The notes: generated from the sequence alone by a model not told the origin. A stretch of DNA of 64,000 nucleotides from Candidatus Villigracilis affinis (GCA_016718275.1 JADKEA010000023.1:62001-126000), one strand, 5' to 3'; numbered from the stretch's first letter, positions 49,601-57,866 are shown. Numbers and translations are program-made.

Positions 49601-50670
49601 TTGCCCGACATGGTGCTGGTGCCCATGTTAAGTGTGGCCCCGCTGTTGACGACAAAGTTGATATCGCCGGTGACCGTGCCGCCCGATGTGAAGGAGTGTG
49701 TGCCTGTCAGGAAGTTGAAGTTTCCCGTGTTAAGGGCGATCTCGCGGATGGTTCCACCGGTGTGGGTGAAGTTGCCAGTCAGGTTCACGGTGCCAACGGC
49801 GGCATCGTTATTGCTCATGTTGAACACGCCATTCGACACTGAAAAATTTCCACCCACATTGAAAGTGACATCCCCGGTTCCGGAACTGAAAATGAGGGTG
49901 CCCGCGCTTTGGGTGTAATTCCCGCCGACATTAACGGTTATATCTGTGGCGCTGCCATTGATACGAATGGCTCCAGCACCTGTGCTGGGAATCGTGAAAT
50001 TACCATTTATGGTAGTCAGGTTTCCGCCTAGTGAAAGAGTACCTGCCAACTGGCCTGTCGAGTTCCATGTGAAATTTCCAAAAGACTGATTGAGGCCGCT
50101 TGCTGGGACGGTATTGGTTATACCGGTAATTTCAACGGTGGAAGCGGAATTCCATGTGACTGGAGCAAAATCAACAGAGGATGGAATCACGCCGCCATTT
50201 TGAGCATGGCGGTAGATGCTGCCGGAGCTGAACACCAGCACGGCATTGCCTACATCCGCCATTGTGCCGGAGTTTTCGATCGTTCCGTTGACGGTGATAT
50301 CTGTTGCGCCGGTGCCGTTGTTGAGAGTCCATGTGATACCGGTGCTGACCGTCACCTGCCCGCCTGCATCAATGGTAAGCTGGTCGGCGGTGACATTCGC
50401 GGAAACTGTCACATTGTGTCCATTGCGAATGGTGATGAAACTGTTTGCGTTGGTGGGTGTGTTGGTGGTTGGAACCTGCCAGTTCGTACCATCGTCGGAA
50501 CATTCCCAGGTTGCGGGGACGTTCCAGTTGCCGGTGTTGGCTGAGCGATATTGTGTAACGGAGGTATTGGCACAATCTGCCGCGTATACCGACGTTACAG
50601 GCATTGCCCCCAGTGCGATGAATACGATTAACAGTGCAGCTGATACTTTTGCAATAAGTTGTTTTTGCAT
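46672..50670 (-). CDS. Large surface protein with Ig-like repeats and three SLH domains (about 1332 aa)
   Basis: A 1332-residue exported protein. Signal peptide 1-30 (LGAMPVTSVYA). Residues about 30-560 are Gly/Asn/Thr-rich beta-solenoid-like sequence (GGNFSVSNGVFNMSNN, GNFTHTGGTI), then an Ig-like segment, then four 84-residue modules (about 723-1061) each with a Cys pair (SGPCAFVSG ... GAGACVVQ), an MBG-like piece, and three SLH domains (about 1143-1332) with GCGNGNYCP signatures. Start 50670 is preceded by GAGGAG. HTH copy B lies 71 bases upstream. Likely an S-layer-associated filamentous surface protein. Confidence 0.92.
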   Translation of the reverse strand: MQKQLIAKVSAALLIVFIALGAMPVTSVYAADCANTSVTQYRSANTGNWNVPATWECSDDGTNWQVPTTNTPTNANSFITIRNGHNVTVSANVTADQLTIDAGGQVTVSTGITWTLNNGTGATDITVNGTIENSGTMADVGNAVLVFSSGSIYRHAQNGGVIPSSVDFAPVTWNSASTVEITGITNTVPASGLNQSFGNFTWNSTGQLAGTLSLGGNLTTINGNFTIPSTGAGAIRINGSATDITVNVGGNYTQSAGTLIFSSGTGDVTFNVGGNFSVSNGVFNMSNNDAAVGTVNLTGNFTHTGGTIREIALNTGNFNFLTGTHSFTSGGTVTGDINFVVNSGATLNMGTSTMSGNAFTLSNGGTLGIGSPNGITTAPTASGNIQTTTRTYNTGANYTYNGTANQATGNGLPATVNNLTIDNTGGAGNNIVTLGASHTVNGVLTFTNGNIATGANSIILPVAATVSGAGTGKYVNGNVQRAFTAGSPTFTFPIGDGSNYAPVDLTFTGITTGGDVTASTTASDCAGSSGIDTAKSVNHCWTLTNSGTVFTSYSPTFNFVGVGTDADAGANTANFIVRRFSGGTWSATTNGTRTATSTQATGVTAMSDFAVGESSLANTTTTVNCATNPVTVFSGTVCTATVTRASGANTPSGTITWGTDGAGAFTAANTCNLVATVTPGVSDCSVTYTPSAVGTGSHTVSASYGGDGNFNSSNGNQVVTVNKATPTINFGAAPTPTYLGGNFTVSANTTNTDSSTLTYSYVSGPCAFVSGADFSSSGAGACVVQANGAATANFNAATQTQNVTIAKATPTINFSAAPTPTYLGGNFTVSASTTNTDSSALTYSYVSGPCAFVSGATFSSSGAGACVVQADGAATTNFNAASQTQNVTIAKATPTINFGAAPTPTFPGGNFTVSASTTNTDSSTLTYSYVSGPCTFVSGADFSPTGTGTCVVRADGAATANFNSATQTQNVIISAVGATTPVITFDPAPTPTYLGGNFTVSATTTNTDSSALTYSYVSGPCAFVSGATFSSSGAGTCVVRADGAATANFTAAFQTQNVSIAKANPTLSISNPSVTFTGAPQTANVVGSVAGTVSNILYNGSPTAPTSVGTYAVTADFAPTDSTNYNDRIAASAGNFTINPVGSGVDYPTFQDVPTDYWAWQYIEAIYAAGITGGCGNGNYCPTDIVTRAQMAIFILRGIHGEYYAPPTATGSVFADVPADYWAADWVEQLALEGITGGCGNGNFCPDAPITRAEMSVFLLRTKYGSDYLPPAASGLLFTDVPADYWAVDWIEQLALEDIARGCGNGNFCPDTQVTRDQMAVLLQKLFGFPLP
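47488..48504 (-). repeat. Four-copy 252-bp repeat (84-residue Cys-pair module)
   Basis: Three adjacent 252-bp units (48504-47749) and a fourth after a seven-residue insertion. Each encodes APTPTYLGGNFTVSAxTTNTDSS...YSYVSGPC. A fifth homologous copy, also 252 bp, lies in the other giant gene at 41713-41964. Confidence 0.85.
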
Positions 50671-50741
50671 GACAGGCTCCTCACTTTTAATGGTTGTCAA
50701 ACATCGACACGATATTTACTTGTAGTGTGTGGTTTCGAACT

Positions 50742-50972
50742 TTACTTTGGAAGCAAGATACCTGTCCCTACCTTCAAGACGGCAGCGGCCTTGCGTAAAT
50801 TGCTTAGATTTACATCGTTGTCCTTGAAATCCTCGAAATCTTCATATTCACCCCTCCATATTTTGGACGCGGTTGGCTCACTGCATCCCCGTTTGCGCAT
50901 CTCACCGATAAACTCGTCATAGGTCATGTTTACTCTTTCCGCAAGTTCCTGAATTCTGCTTTTCTTTTCCAT
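50742..50972 (-). CDS. Small HTH (XRE/Cro-like) protein, copy B
   Basis: A 76-residue paralogue of the protein at 45918-46148: IQELAERVNMTYDEFIGEM, CSEPTASKIWRGEY, NLSNLRKAAAVLKVGTGILL. The recognition-helix segment (GCSEPTASKIWRGEYE) is identical in both copies, so both probably bind the same operator. Ribosome binding site AAGGATG precedes the ATG. Located 71 bases upstream of the second giant SLH gene. Confidence 0.85.
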   Translation of the reverse strand: MEKKSRIQELAERVNMTYDEFIGEMRKRGCSEPTASKIWRGEYEDFEDFKDNDVNLSNLRKAAAVLKVGTGILLPK

Positions 50973-51153
50973 TTTGTCACATCCTTTGTTAAATGATACT
51001 GCTTGCTTTACATCTTCATGTGTAAAGTTGGCCTGTCGGTGGAAGACTTTGGGGCTTTGATGGTTGTAGTGGGTATCGTTCGCACGGCCTGGAATAATTT
51101 ATAAAGTGCGTTTGCGCTATAAATCCATTTCACAAGCTAGGATCAGATATCAA

Positions 51154-51263
51154 TTTCTAAATTGATTTATATTTAAGATTAAAAAAAATACAAATGCTTT
51201 TGCAAGGTTGTTTGCATTTCTGATAAGTATATCTTTGATTTTAATGAGATTCGACAAAGAGTC
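51154..51263 (-). promoter_or_regulatory. Conserved upstream block, copy B
   Basis: Minus strand: GACTCTTTGTCGAATCTCATTAAAAT (read in part), then CCTTGCAAAAGCATT, a T-tract, TTTAATC and AAATCAATTTAGAAA, collinear with copy A (46253-46366). It lies 182-291 bases before the HTH start, further away than in copy A. Confidence 0.65.
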
Positions 51264-51430
51264 AAGCTAAAAAACAACTTTTGTTGCTGTCCAGACAGGT
51301 TTGATTCCCCCACTTATATATAGTTTAGGATTCCGCCTTGTGTTTCTTCACTACTGAGGTACGCATGACTCGATGCAATGATTTTGCAAATTTGCGGCAT
51401 GGTCTTTTTAATTTTCATACTGCATTCGTT

Positions 51431-51473
51431 AAAAACAAACTCACCCCTGAAAAGACCAGTTTCAGGGGTGAGT
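51431..51473 (-). terminator. Terminator of the sdh operon
   Basis: A 14-bp stem (ACTCACCCCTGAAA / TTTCAGGGGTGAGT) followed on the minus strand by TTGTTTTTAA; 18 bases after the sdhB stop. Confidence 0.85.
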
Positions 51474-51490
51474 CAAGAAGCGTTTTGTAT

Positions 51491-52198
51491 TTAGTCCAAT
51501 TTACCGGTAATGATCGCCAATTTTACTTCGCCGATGGCTTTGGTGATCTTGATCTCACGCGGGCAGGCTTCGGTGCAGTTGTACGCGGTATGACAACGGG
51601 CGATGCCGTCTGTTTCCGCGAGGACCTGCAAGCGTTTGTCTGCGGCTTCATCGCGGCTGTCAAAGATGAAGCGGTGCGCTGTAACAATGGCCGCCGGGCC
51701 GTAATATTCATCGCTGGCCCAGAACGATGGGCAGGATGTGGTGCAGGCCGCGCACAAAATACACTTGGTCGTTTCGTCGAAACGCGCACGGTGCTCGGGG
51801 CTTTGCAAACGTTCGCGGCCATCTGCGGGGAGCGGACTTTCATTAATAAAGTATGGAAGCATCTTCCGATAATTATCGAAGAACGGCTCCATATCCACGA
51901 TCAGATCCTTCTTGACCTTCAAGCCGAGGATTGGCTCAACCGTGATATTCGCGCCCACATCGCGGATCAGAACCTTGCAAGCCAGCATGTTGCGGCCGTT
52001 GATGCGCATCGCATCCGAGCCGCATACGCCGTGCGCGCACGAACGGCGGAAGGAAAGCGATCCGTCGGTTTTGCCTTTGATGTATTCAAGCACATCCAAT
52101 ACGCGGTCATTTTCATCGGCTTCTATTTTATAAGTCACATAGTTGCCGCGCTGGTCTTTTTCGGGGTTGTAACGGAAAATTTTGACTGTAACTTCCAT
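51491..52198 (-). CDS. sdhB: Succinate dehydrogenase iron-sulfur subunit
   Basis: A 235-residue subunit that carries electrons from the flavin to quinone. Three cluster motifs are clear: CAHGVCGSDAM...LAC for 2Fe-2S, CILCAACTTSCP for 4Fe-4S, and CHTAYNCTEACP for 3Fe-4S. Last gene of sdhCDAB, 8 bases after sdhA. Confidence 0.97.
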   Translation of the reverse strand: MEVTVKIFRYNPEKDQRGNYVTYKIEADENDRVLDVLEYIKGKTDGSLSFRRSCAHGVCGSDAMRINGRNMLACKVLIRDVGANITVEPILGLKVKKDLIVDMEPFFDNYRKMLPYFINESPLPADGRERLQSPEHRARFDETTKCILCAACTTSCPSFWASDEYYGPAAIVTAHRFIFDSRDEAADKRLQVLAETDGIARCHTAYNCTEACPREIKITKAIGEVKLAIITGKLD

Positions 52199-52206
52199 GT
52201 TTACCT

Positions 52207-54000
52207 CTAATACACTCTTGCCTTCGGCTGATGTTTGGTGATCACAACAGGCTTGTAATTGATCTCAAGTTTTCCGTTCTTCTTTGCGATCAAAGTATGC
52301 TTCAACCAGTTCGCATCATCGCGGTCGGGGAAATCCTCGCGCGAATGTCCGCCGCGTGACTCCTTGCGGTTCAATGCGCTTGTTGCAACCACTTCTGCGA
52401 TCTCAAGCATGTTGCCGAGTTCCCATGCATTCAGCAATTCAGTGTTGAAGATCTTGCCTGAGTCTGTCACGGTTACATTCTTGAAGCGTTCCTGAAGTTC
52501 GCGGACTTTTTCCAACGCAGACTGCATGTCCTTTTCGTTTCGATAAATGCCGACGTCTGCGAACATGACCTTCTTCATCTCGTTGGCGATGTCGAACGCA
52601 TTTTCCTTGCCAGACCCCTTACGCAGCGTCTCCAAAGCGGACCTTGTGCCTGCTTCAGCGTTCTCAGGCATTTTCTGGTAATCAGCAGACTTCGCATATT
52701 CCGCCGCGCGCAAGCCTGCATGTTTGCCGAACACCACCAAATCGAGCAATGAATTCGTCCCCAACCGATTCGCACCGTGGACAGATACACAAGCACATTC
52801 GCCCGCCGCAAATAAACCGGGGAAGGCCGTGCCTTTGTCATCTATCACCACTTCGCCAAACTTGTTGGTGGGAATGCCTCCCATGGTGTAATGCGCCGTC
52901 GGCTGGATCGGCATCACCTGAGTGACAGGGTCCACGCCGAGATAAACGCGGCAGAAATCCACGATGTCTGGAATTTTCTGCATGACCGTTTCACCGGTGA
53001 TGGTGTACGGTGTGCCATCGGGGTTGGTGCGCCCATCCATGGCTGCAAATTTATTCACGCTTTCAGGGCGGATATCCAGATAAACGTAGTTCGAGCCGTT
53101 GATGCCGCGGCCTTCTTTGATTTCGGTGTAGATCGCGCGCGAAACAACATCGCGTGAAGCGAGGTCTTTCACGGTGGGGGCATACTTCGGCATGAAGCGT
53201 TCGCCGTTGCCGTTGAGCAGAATACCGCCTTCACCGCGCACACCTTCTGTGATGAGGATACCCAGCTTGTAAATACCCGTTGGGTGGAATTGGAAGAATT
53301 CCATATCTTCCAGCGGAATGCCGTGACGCAACAGGATCGCCGCGCCGTCGCCGGTGTAGGCATAGGCATTGGATGTCACTTCGAAGATGCGGCCATGTCC
53401 GCCGGTGGCGAAGATAACGGCCTTCGCGTGGAAACTGTGCAACTCACCAGTAGCAAGCTCAATGGCGATAACGCCCGCAGCTTTTCCATCCACCATGATG
53501 AAATCAAGCACTTGATATTCATCGAAGAAGGTCACTTCGTTCTTGATGCACTGCTGGTACAGCGTTTGCAGGATCATGTGACCTGTGCGGTCTGCGGCGT
53601 GCGCAGCTCTTCTCACGGGTTTGCCAGTTTCATTATTGGTGTGCCCGCCAAACGGTCGCTGTGAGATGCGGCCTTCGGGGGTGCGGTCAAACGGCAGGCC
53701 CATGTGTTCCAATTCGAGCACGGCATCAATCGCTTCATTCGTCATGAATTCGATCGCATCCTGATCGCCGAGATAATCGGACCCTTTGACGGTGTCATAC
53801 ATGTGCCATTCGGGTCTGTCTTCTTCGTAGTTACCCAGCGCGGCAGAGATGCCGCCCTGGGCCGCGCCTGTGTGCGAGCGTGTGGGATAGAGCTTGCTGA
53901 TCACAGCGGTCTTTGCGCCGCGCGATGCATACAGACCCGCCATGAGTCCCGCACCGCCTGCGCCGACCACGATTACTTCAAACTGATGAACATTTGCCAT
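52207..54000 (-). CDS. sdhA: Succinate dehydrogenase flavoprotein subunit
   Basis: A 597-residue flavoprotein oxidising succinate to fumarate. FAD-binding VVGAGGAGLMAGLYA at the N terminus; SHTGAAQGGISAALGN with the His for covalent FAD; catalytic region around HPTGI and GGIPTN; RLGTNSLLDLVVFG near residue 400. Length normal. A hairpin-forming spacer separates it from sdhD upstream. Confidence 0.97.
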   Translation of the reverse strand: MANVHQFEVIVVGAGGAGLMAGLYASRGAKTAVISKLYPTRSHTGAAQGGISAALGNYEEDRPEWHMYDTVKGSDYLGDQDAIEFMTNEAIDAVLELEHMGLPFDRTPEGRISQRPFGGHTNNETGKPVRRAAHAADRTGHMILQTLYQQCIKNEVTFFDEYQVLDFIMVDGKAAGVIAIELATGELHSFHAKAVIFATGGHGRIFEVTSNAYAYTGDGAAILLRHGIPLEDMEFFQFHPTGIYKLGILITEGVRGEGGILLNGNGERFMPKYAPTVKDLASRDVVSRAIYTEIKEGRGINGSNYVYLDIRPESVNKFAAMDGRTNPDGTPYTITGETVMQKIPDIVDFCRVYLGVDPVTQVMPIQPTAHYTMGGIPTNKFGEVVIDDKGTAFPGLFAAGECACVSVHGANRLGTNSLLDLVVFGKHAGLRAAEYAKSADYQKMPENAEAGTRSALETLRKGSGKENAFDIANEMKKVMFADVGIYRNEKDMQSALEKVRELQERFKNVTVTDSGKIFNTELLNAWELGNMLEIAEVVATSALNRKESRGGHSREDFPDRDDANWLKHTLIAKKNGKLEINYKPVVITKHQPKARVY

Positions 54001-54018
54001 GAATTACTCCTATTGACC

Positions 54019-54072
54019 AATGACGAAAGACGAAGGACCAAGTTCTTCCATCCTCCGTCTTTTGTCGTTCGT
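54019..54072 (-). repeat. Inverted repeat in the sdhD-sdhA spacer
   Basis: AATGACGAAAGACGAAGGA pairs imperfectly with TCCTCCGTCTTTTGTCGTTCGTC within the 79-base gap. No U-tract; may act in mRNA processing or be an intergenic repeat element. Confidence 0.5.
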
Positions 54073-54079
54073 CGAATTT

Positions 54080-54514
54080 TTACGAAGTCCAAATGATGTA
54101 CAAACCCATGAGACTCATGGAGGCCATCATGATGATGCTCAACAAGCGGACGAATTTGCGCCCGCCCTCGCTGGTGATGTAATCATCCGCAATGACTACC
54201 AGGCCGTGTACGCCGTGGGCTACAGCAACGAGTAGCAGCGCACTGGCGGTCAACTTCCAGAATGGGTTTGACCACGGGTTGAGGTCTGGCACCTCGGTGC
54301 TTTGCACGTGGGTGACGTTGGGCATGAAAGCCCAGCGCATCACATCTGCAAAGTTCATTTGTTCGCGTGCGCCCATTACCAAAGCGCCGATCATGCCGAA
54401 GAGAATCAAAGCATACATCGCCAAAGCAGAGAGGCGCGTAAAGATCCACATGATGGATTCGAAGTTCGTTAATCCGCGTTGTTTAATGGAAAGAGTTCTT
54501 GATTTCGTGGTCAT
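54080..54514 (-). CDS. sdhD: Succinate dehydrogenase membrane anchor subunit D
   Basis: A 144-residue membrane protein with three helices (about 25-48, 88-110, 120-143). The helix-1 region SIMWIFTRLSALAMY and the AHGVHGLVVIADDY segment, with His for heme b and the quinone-site Tyr, match SdhD-type anchors. It follows sdhC by one base and precedes sdhA. Confidence 0.88.
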   Translation of the reverse strand: MTTKSRTLSIKQRGLTNFESIMWIFTRLSALAMYALILFGMIGALVMGAREQMNFADVMRWAFMPNVTHVQSTEVPDLNPWSNPFWKLTASALLLVAVAHGVHGLVVIADDYITSEGGRKFVRLLSIIMMASMSLMGLYIIWTS

Positions 54515-54515
54515 C

Positions 54516-54890
54516 CTAGCCTCCCAACGCCGTATTCACGATGACAAAGACGCAGATGCTGTACACGGGAATAAATACCGCCCATTCGATCCAGATGGCT
54601 TCGCGATGATGGTCGATCAGTTTGGGGAACAGGTCGAGGATGGTGATCCGCAAGCCGTTGATGGCATGGAACAAAACGCAAAAGAAAATAACGATCTGGA
54701 AGACCCAGTTCTCGTAAATGCTGTTTACGAACGCCCCGCCTTTTCCGCCCAGGAACGAAGCCAGGATGTGTATGGTAATGAAGAGCGCCATTCCCAGCCC
54801 GCCAATGCGGTGCAGAATGAACGTCAACATCGGCCCCTGCCCCTTGTATCGCAACCCCGTGGATAGGCTGACATTTCTTTTCAGGCCCAT
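54516..54890 (-). CDS. sdhC: Succinate dehydrogenase cytochrome b556 subunit C
   Basis: A 124-residue three-helix membrane anchor. HRIGGLGMALFITIHIL and FHAINGLRITILD, with the latter His the likely heme ligand, are SdhC signatures. It is the first gene of sdhCDAB; transcription probably starts in the divergent region toward the Rieske gene. Confidence 0.9.
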   Translation of the reverse strand: MGLKRNVSLSTGLRYKGQGPMLTFILHRIGGLGMALFITIHILASFLGGKGGAFVNSIYENWVFQIVIFFCVLFHAINGLRITILDLFPKLIDHHREAIWIEWAVFIPVYSICVFVIVNTALGG

Positions 54891-55192
54891 CTATGCCTCC
54901 TCGAAAGAATTTTTACATAAGAGTCTTTCCAGAAAATGGAGCGACAAATCCCGCATTTTGCGGACAGGTTCCAGGTTCATGCGCCTATGACATCTTATGA
55001 TACAAGGGCCTATTTTACTCTTTTAACTTTGAAACCGCAAAATAAGGTGACAATTGTCATCCATATTTCGTTTCAGCTATCCTATAATAAAGCGGACAAT
55101 GACCTTTATAATCCAATTCATTCAACACAATACCAGCCTTAATATTCCCTTGCTTAGAAATTGATTTTCACAAAAAGTCCAAGGAGGCGTAC
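54891..55192. other. Divergent regulatory region between sdhCDAB and the bc-complex genes
   Basis: About 300 bases without a gene, holding a CRP/FNR-like palindrome (55047-55060), a plus-strand TATAAT (55083-55088) and a minus-strand TATCAT (55003-54998). The palindrome centre is near -41.5 for the plus promoter and near -62 for the minus one. Confidence 0.6.
55047..55088 (+). promoter_or_regulatory. CRP/FNR-type site and -10 box of the bc-complex operon
   Basis: GTGACAATTGTCAT (GTGA-N6-TCAT) followed by TATAAT 23 bases further on; there is no -35 box. Predicted spacing is that of a class II activated promoter. The close relative GTGACGATTGTCAC lies before icd. Confidence 0.55.
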
Positions 55193-55690
55193 ATGTCAGG
55201 TTCGAATGAGCTTTCCCGGCGTGATTTTATAAAGGTCACCACCGGGATTGTCGGAGGTTTAATCGGAGTTGCACTCGGGTTACCTTCGGTGTCGTATTTA
55301 ATTGATCCAGCCCTGCGGGAAGGCGGGAAAGACGCATGGATTTCCATCGGTAAATTCGAAGATATGCAAATTGACAGACCTTATCCGTTTTCGTTTACAC
55401 GGGTGCAGGTCAACGGCTGGGAACGGACTTCCAGCTCCTTTGGCGGGTATGCCGTCCGCAAATCGGATGATCCCAAAGACCTGCTGATCCTCAACAGCCG
55501 CTGTACGCATCTTGCCTGCAACGTGAACTGGAGCGATGAATCAGACGCATTCCTCTGCCCGTGTCACGACGCTAAATTCAGCAAGGATGGGAAGGTGCTC
55601 GACGGTCCTCCTCCGCGCCCGCTGGATGTGTACGATGAATTCCGTCTTTCCGAAGACGGTCAAATTGAAATCTTCTTCAAGGCAGGCTGA
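55193..55690 (+). CDS. qcrA: Rieske iron-sulfur protein of the bc complex
   Basis: A 165-residue membrane-anchored Rieske protein. A twin-arginine-type N terminus (SRRDFIK) precedes one transmembrane anchor (about 15-37). The 2Fe-2S ligands are Cys104/His106 (CTHLAC) and Cys122/His125 (CPCH), with Cys109 and Cys124 for the disulfide. It transfers electrons from menaquinol to cytochrome c. Good ribosome binding site (AAGGAGG). The cytochrome b gene follows after 2 bases. Confidence 0.95.
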   Translation: MSGSNELSRRDFIKVTTGIVGGLIGVALGLPSVSYLIDPALREGGKDAWISIGKFEDMQIDRPYPFSFTRVQVNGWERTSSSFGGYAVRKSDDPKDLLILNSRCTHLACNVNWSDESDAFLCPCHDAKFSKDGKVLDGPPPRPLDVYDEFRLSEDGQIEIFFKAG

Positions 55691-55692
55691 TC

Positions 55693-56352
55693 ATGTGGAA
55701 AAAAGTTTACGAATGGCTCGATGAACGCCTTGGCTTGAACGACATGTACACCAACCTGCTTGACCGCCCTGAACCGAAAGGCAACTGGTGGAACACCCTC
55801 GGTTCAGCCAGCCTCTTCCTCTTTGTTTTGCAGGGGTTGACCGGTATTTTCCTTACCGTTTATTACACCCCCTCGCCCGATCACGCCTATGATTCCGTTC
55901 AATATATTATGGAAGGCGTGGCATTTGGCTGGCTGATACGCGGCATTCATCATTGGGGTGCCACCCTGATGGTGATCGTTGTTTTTATTCACCTTTTGCG
56001 TGTGTTCATCACCGCCTCTTTTAAATTCCCGCGCGAATTGACCTGGTTGATCGGCATCGGCCTGTTCCTCGCCACGCTTGGTATGGGCTTCACGGGCTAT
56101 TTGCTCCCGTGGAATCAAAAAGCCTATTGGGCCACCACGGTCGGCACACAGATCGCAGGCAGTGTTCCCTTCATCGGCGAATTCATTCTCAAAGCTCTGC
56201 GCGGCGGACCTGATTTAAGCGCACTTACCTTGCAGCGCTTCTTCTCCGCACATATCTGGATCATCCCCGCCGTCCTGGCAGGCTTGATCGGCGTCCACTT
56301 GTTTTTGATCATCAAACACGGTGAGTCGCACTTCCCCACAAAGGAAGATTAG
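55693..56352 (+). CDS. qcrB: Cytochrome b (N-terminal, b6-like) subunit
   Basis: A 219-residue four-helix cytochrome b. The bis-His heme ligands are His86/His100 (13 residues between) and His187/His202 (14 between), the latter spacing being that of b6-type proteins. WATTVGTQ and GYLLPWNQ lie near the quinol site. It forms the core of the quinol:cytochrome c reductase with the Rieske and the downstream fused subunit. Confidence 0.95.
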   Translation: MWKKVYEWLDERLGLNDMYTNLLDRPEPKGNWWNTLGSASLFLFVLQGLTGIFLTVYYTPSPDHAYDSVQYIMEGVAFGWLIRGIHHWGATLMVIVVFIHLLRVFITASFKFPRELTWLIGIGLFLATLGMGFTGYLLPWNQKAYWATTVGTQIAGSVPFIGEFILKALRGGPDLSALTLQRFFSAHIWIIPAVLAGLIGVHLFLIIKHGESHFPTKED

Positions 56353-56435
56353 TTTCTTTCCTCTCTCTTCCTTCATTTGTAAAAAGATGAAAGAAGAAAG
56401 AAAATCCGATGCTTCCCCATACAAGGCATACAACC

Positions 56436-57848
56436 ATGAATGAAGAAACCAAAAAGAAGATCAACGCACGGTATGAGAAGGAATTAAATAAAGGTGAACG
56501 ATTCTGGCCCGACAGCATCTTCAAAGATGTTGTTGTTTCACTTGGCATTTTCATCCTGCTTGTTTTACTGGCAAGCTTTGTCGGTGTTGCACCCGAACCC
56601 AAGGCTGACCCAAGCGATACATCCTACATTCCGCGCCCCGAATGGTATTTCCTTTTCCTCTTTAAATTCCTCGCGCTTTATGGGCAAATTCCTCTGCTCG
56701 GTAAAATCGAATGGCTTGCCACCGTGCTCATTCCCGGTATCGCTGTCGGCGTGCTTACACTCCTGCCATTTATCGAAAAAAGCCCCGACCGCCATTATGC
56801 AAAACGCGCCCTCTCCATTTCGGTCATGACCATTATGGTCGTGGGCATTATCCTTCTAACCTTGATGTCTGAAATACCGACTGTCTCTGCGGATGGATCA
56901 AAACTATTGGGCTTGTTGCAAGCGGCTGCAGGACTCGCCATCCCCGGTGTTGCAATGATCGTTTTATTCATTGCTTCCTTTACCGGCAGACAAACGAATC
57001 CGCGCTTCTTCATCTGGACGACAGGCCTGACCGTTGTTTCAATGATCATTATCTCAGGGATGGTGATGAACTTGCATACGCCGCCCGCCGTGGAAGAGAC
57101 CGAAGTCGCCAACACCGTCGTGGACCAGATCTTCGCCGGGCAGGATTTATATTCCGTCCACTGCACTGAATGTCACGGTGACGATGGTTCGGTTGCGGTT
57201 ATCGAAGGTGTCGAAGGTCTCGAAGGCGAAAAGATCACACCCATCAACAGCCATGACGTGCTCTATACCATCACCGATTCCGCCATGTACGAAGTCATCG
57301 CCTACGGACGTCCCAATGCAGGCATGACCCCGTTCGGCAAAGCCTACGGCGGCGAACTCTCCAGGAGTGAGATCGACTATATCGTCACGTACATGCGCTA
57401 CATGTGGGATGACCGCTTTGAAATTCCCGCTGAAGCGCTCAAGCCGCTGTTCCCTCCGCTGGCGGAAGGCGAAGTGCCTTCGTATGAAGTCCATATCCAA
57501 CCCATTGTGAAACGATACTGTATCTCCTGTCACCGCGCTGGCAAGGAAAACAACAATTACCTGATGACCTCCTACGAGGAAATCCTCACCACGGGTGACA
57601 ACGCCGCCAACAACATCATCGCAGGTGATGAAAACAGCTACCTCCTGCAAGTCATTCAGGAACATGCCATCATGAATCCTGAAAAGCCTGCGGAAGAACT
57701 CATCGGCGTCATGCCGCCCAACCGCGCGCTCAAACCCAATATCGTGGATGTCTTCATCCGCTGGATCATGAACGGCATGCCGCAAACAGCCATCGATGCT
57801 GCTGCACTCTTCACCATACCGACACCCGAGGCCACGACAACTCCTTAA
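56436..57848 (+). CDS. qcrC: Cytochrome b subunit IV fused to diheme cytochrome c
   Basis: A 470-residue membrane protein. Residues 25-215 form the subunit IV-like part, with the Qo-site motif PRPEWYF (66-72) and several helices; the periplasmic part has two heme c sites, CTECH (243-247) and CISCH (362-366), with Met ligands possible at AGMTPF (296-300) and GVMPP. Firmicute QcrC has a similar fusion with one heme; here there are two. Start 56436 is chosen (MNEETKKK); a start 27 bases earlier is possible. Confidence 0.9.
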   Translation: MNEETKKKINARYEKELNKGERFWPDSIFKDVVVSLGIFILLVLLASFVGVAPEPKADPSDTSYIPRPEWYFLFLFKFLALYGQIPLLGKIEWLATVLIPGIAVGVLTLLPFIEKSPDRHYAKRALSISVMTIMVVGIILLTLMSEIPTVSADGSKLLGLLQAAAGLAIPGVAMIVLFIASFTGRQTNPRFFIWTTGLTVVSMIIISGMVMNLHTPPAVEETEVANTVVDQIFAGQDLYSVHCTECHGDDGSVAVIEGVEGLEGEKITPINSHDVLYTITDSAMYEVIAYGRPNAGMTPFGKAYGGELSRSEIDYIVTYMRYMWDDRFEIPAEALKPLFPPLAEGEVPSYEVHIQPIVKRYCISCHRAGKENNNYLMTSYEEILTTGDNAANNIIAGDENSYLLQVIQEHAIMNPEKPAEELIGVMPPNRALKPNIVDVFIRWIMNGMPQTAIDAAALFTIPTPEATTTP

Positions 57849-57866
57849 CTGAAACGAATCGTTCGA

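Larger units (their letters stand above)
50973..51490. other. Intergenic region upstream of HTH copy B
   Basis: About 520 bases with the conserved block (51154-51263), otherwise A/T-rich and without a credible gene; the sdhB terminator is at its right end. A long plus-strand open frame starting at 51338 is antisense to sdhB and is not supported. Confidence 0.6.

Noticed and set aside
51338..52210. 290-residue plus-strand open frame
   Set aside because: It is antisense to sdhB, whose frame has all three iron-sulfur motifs.
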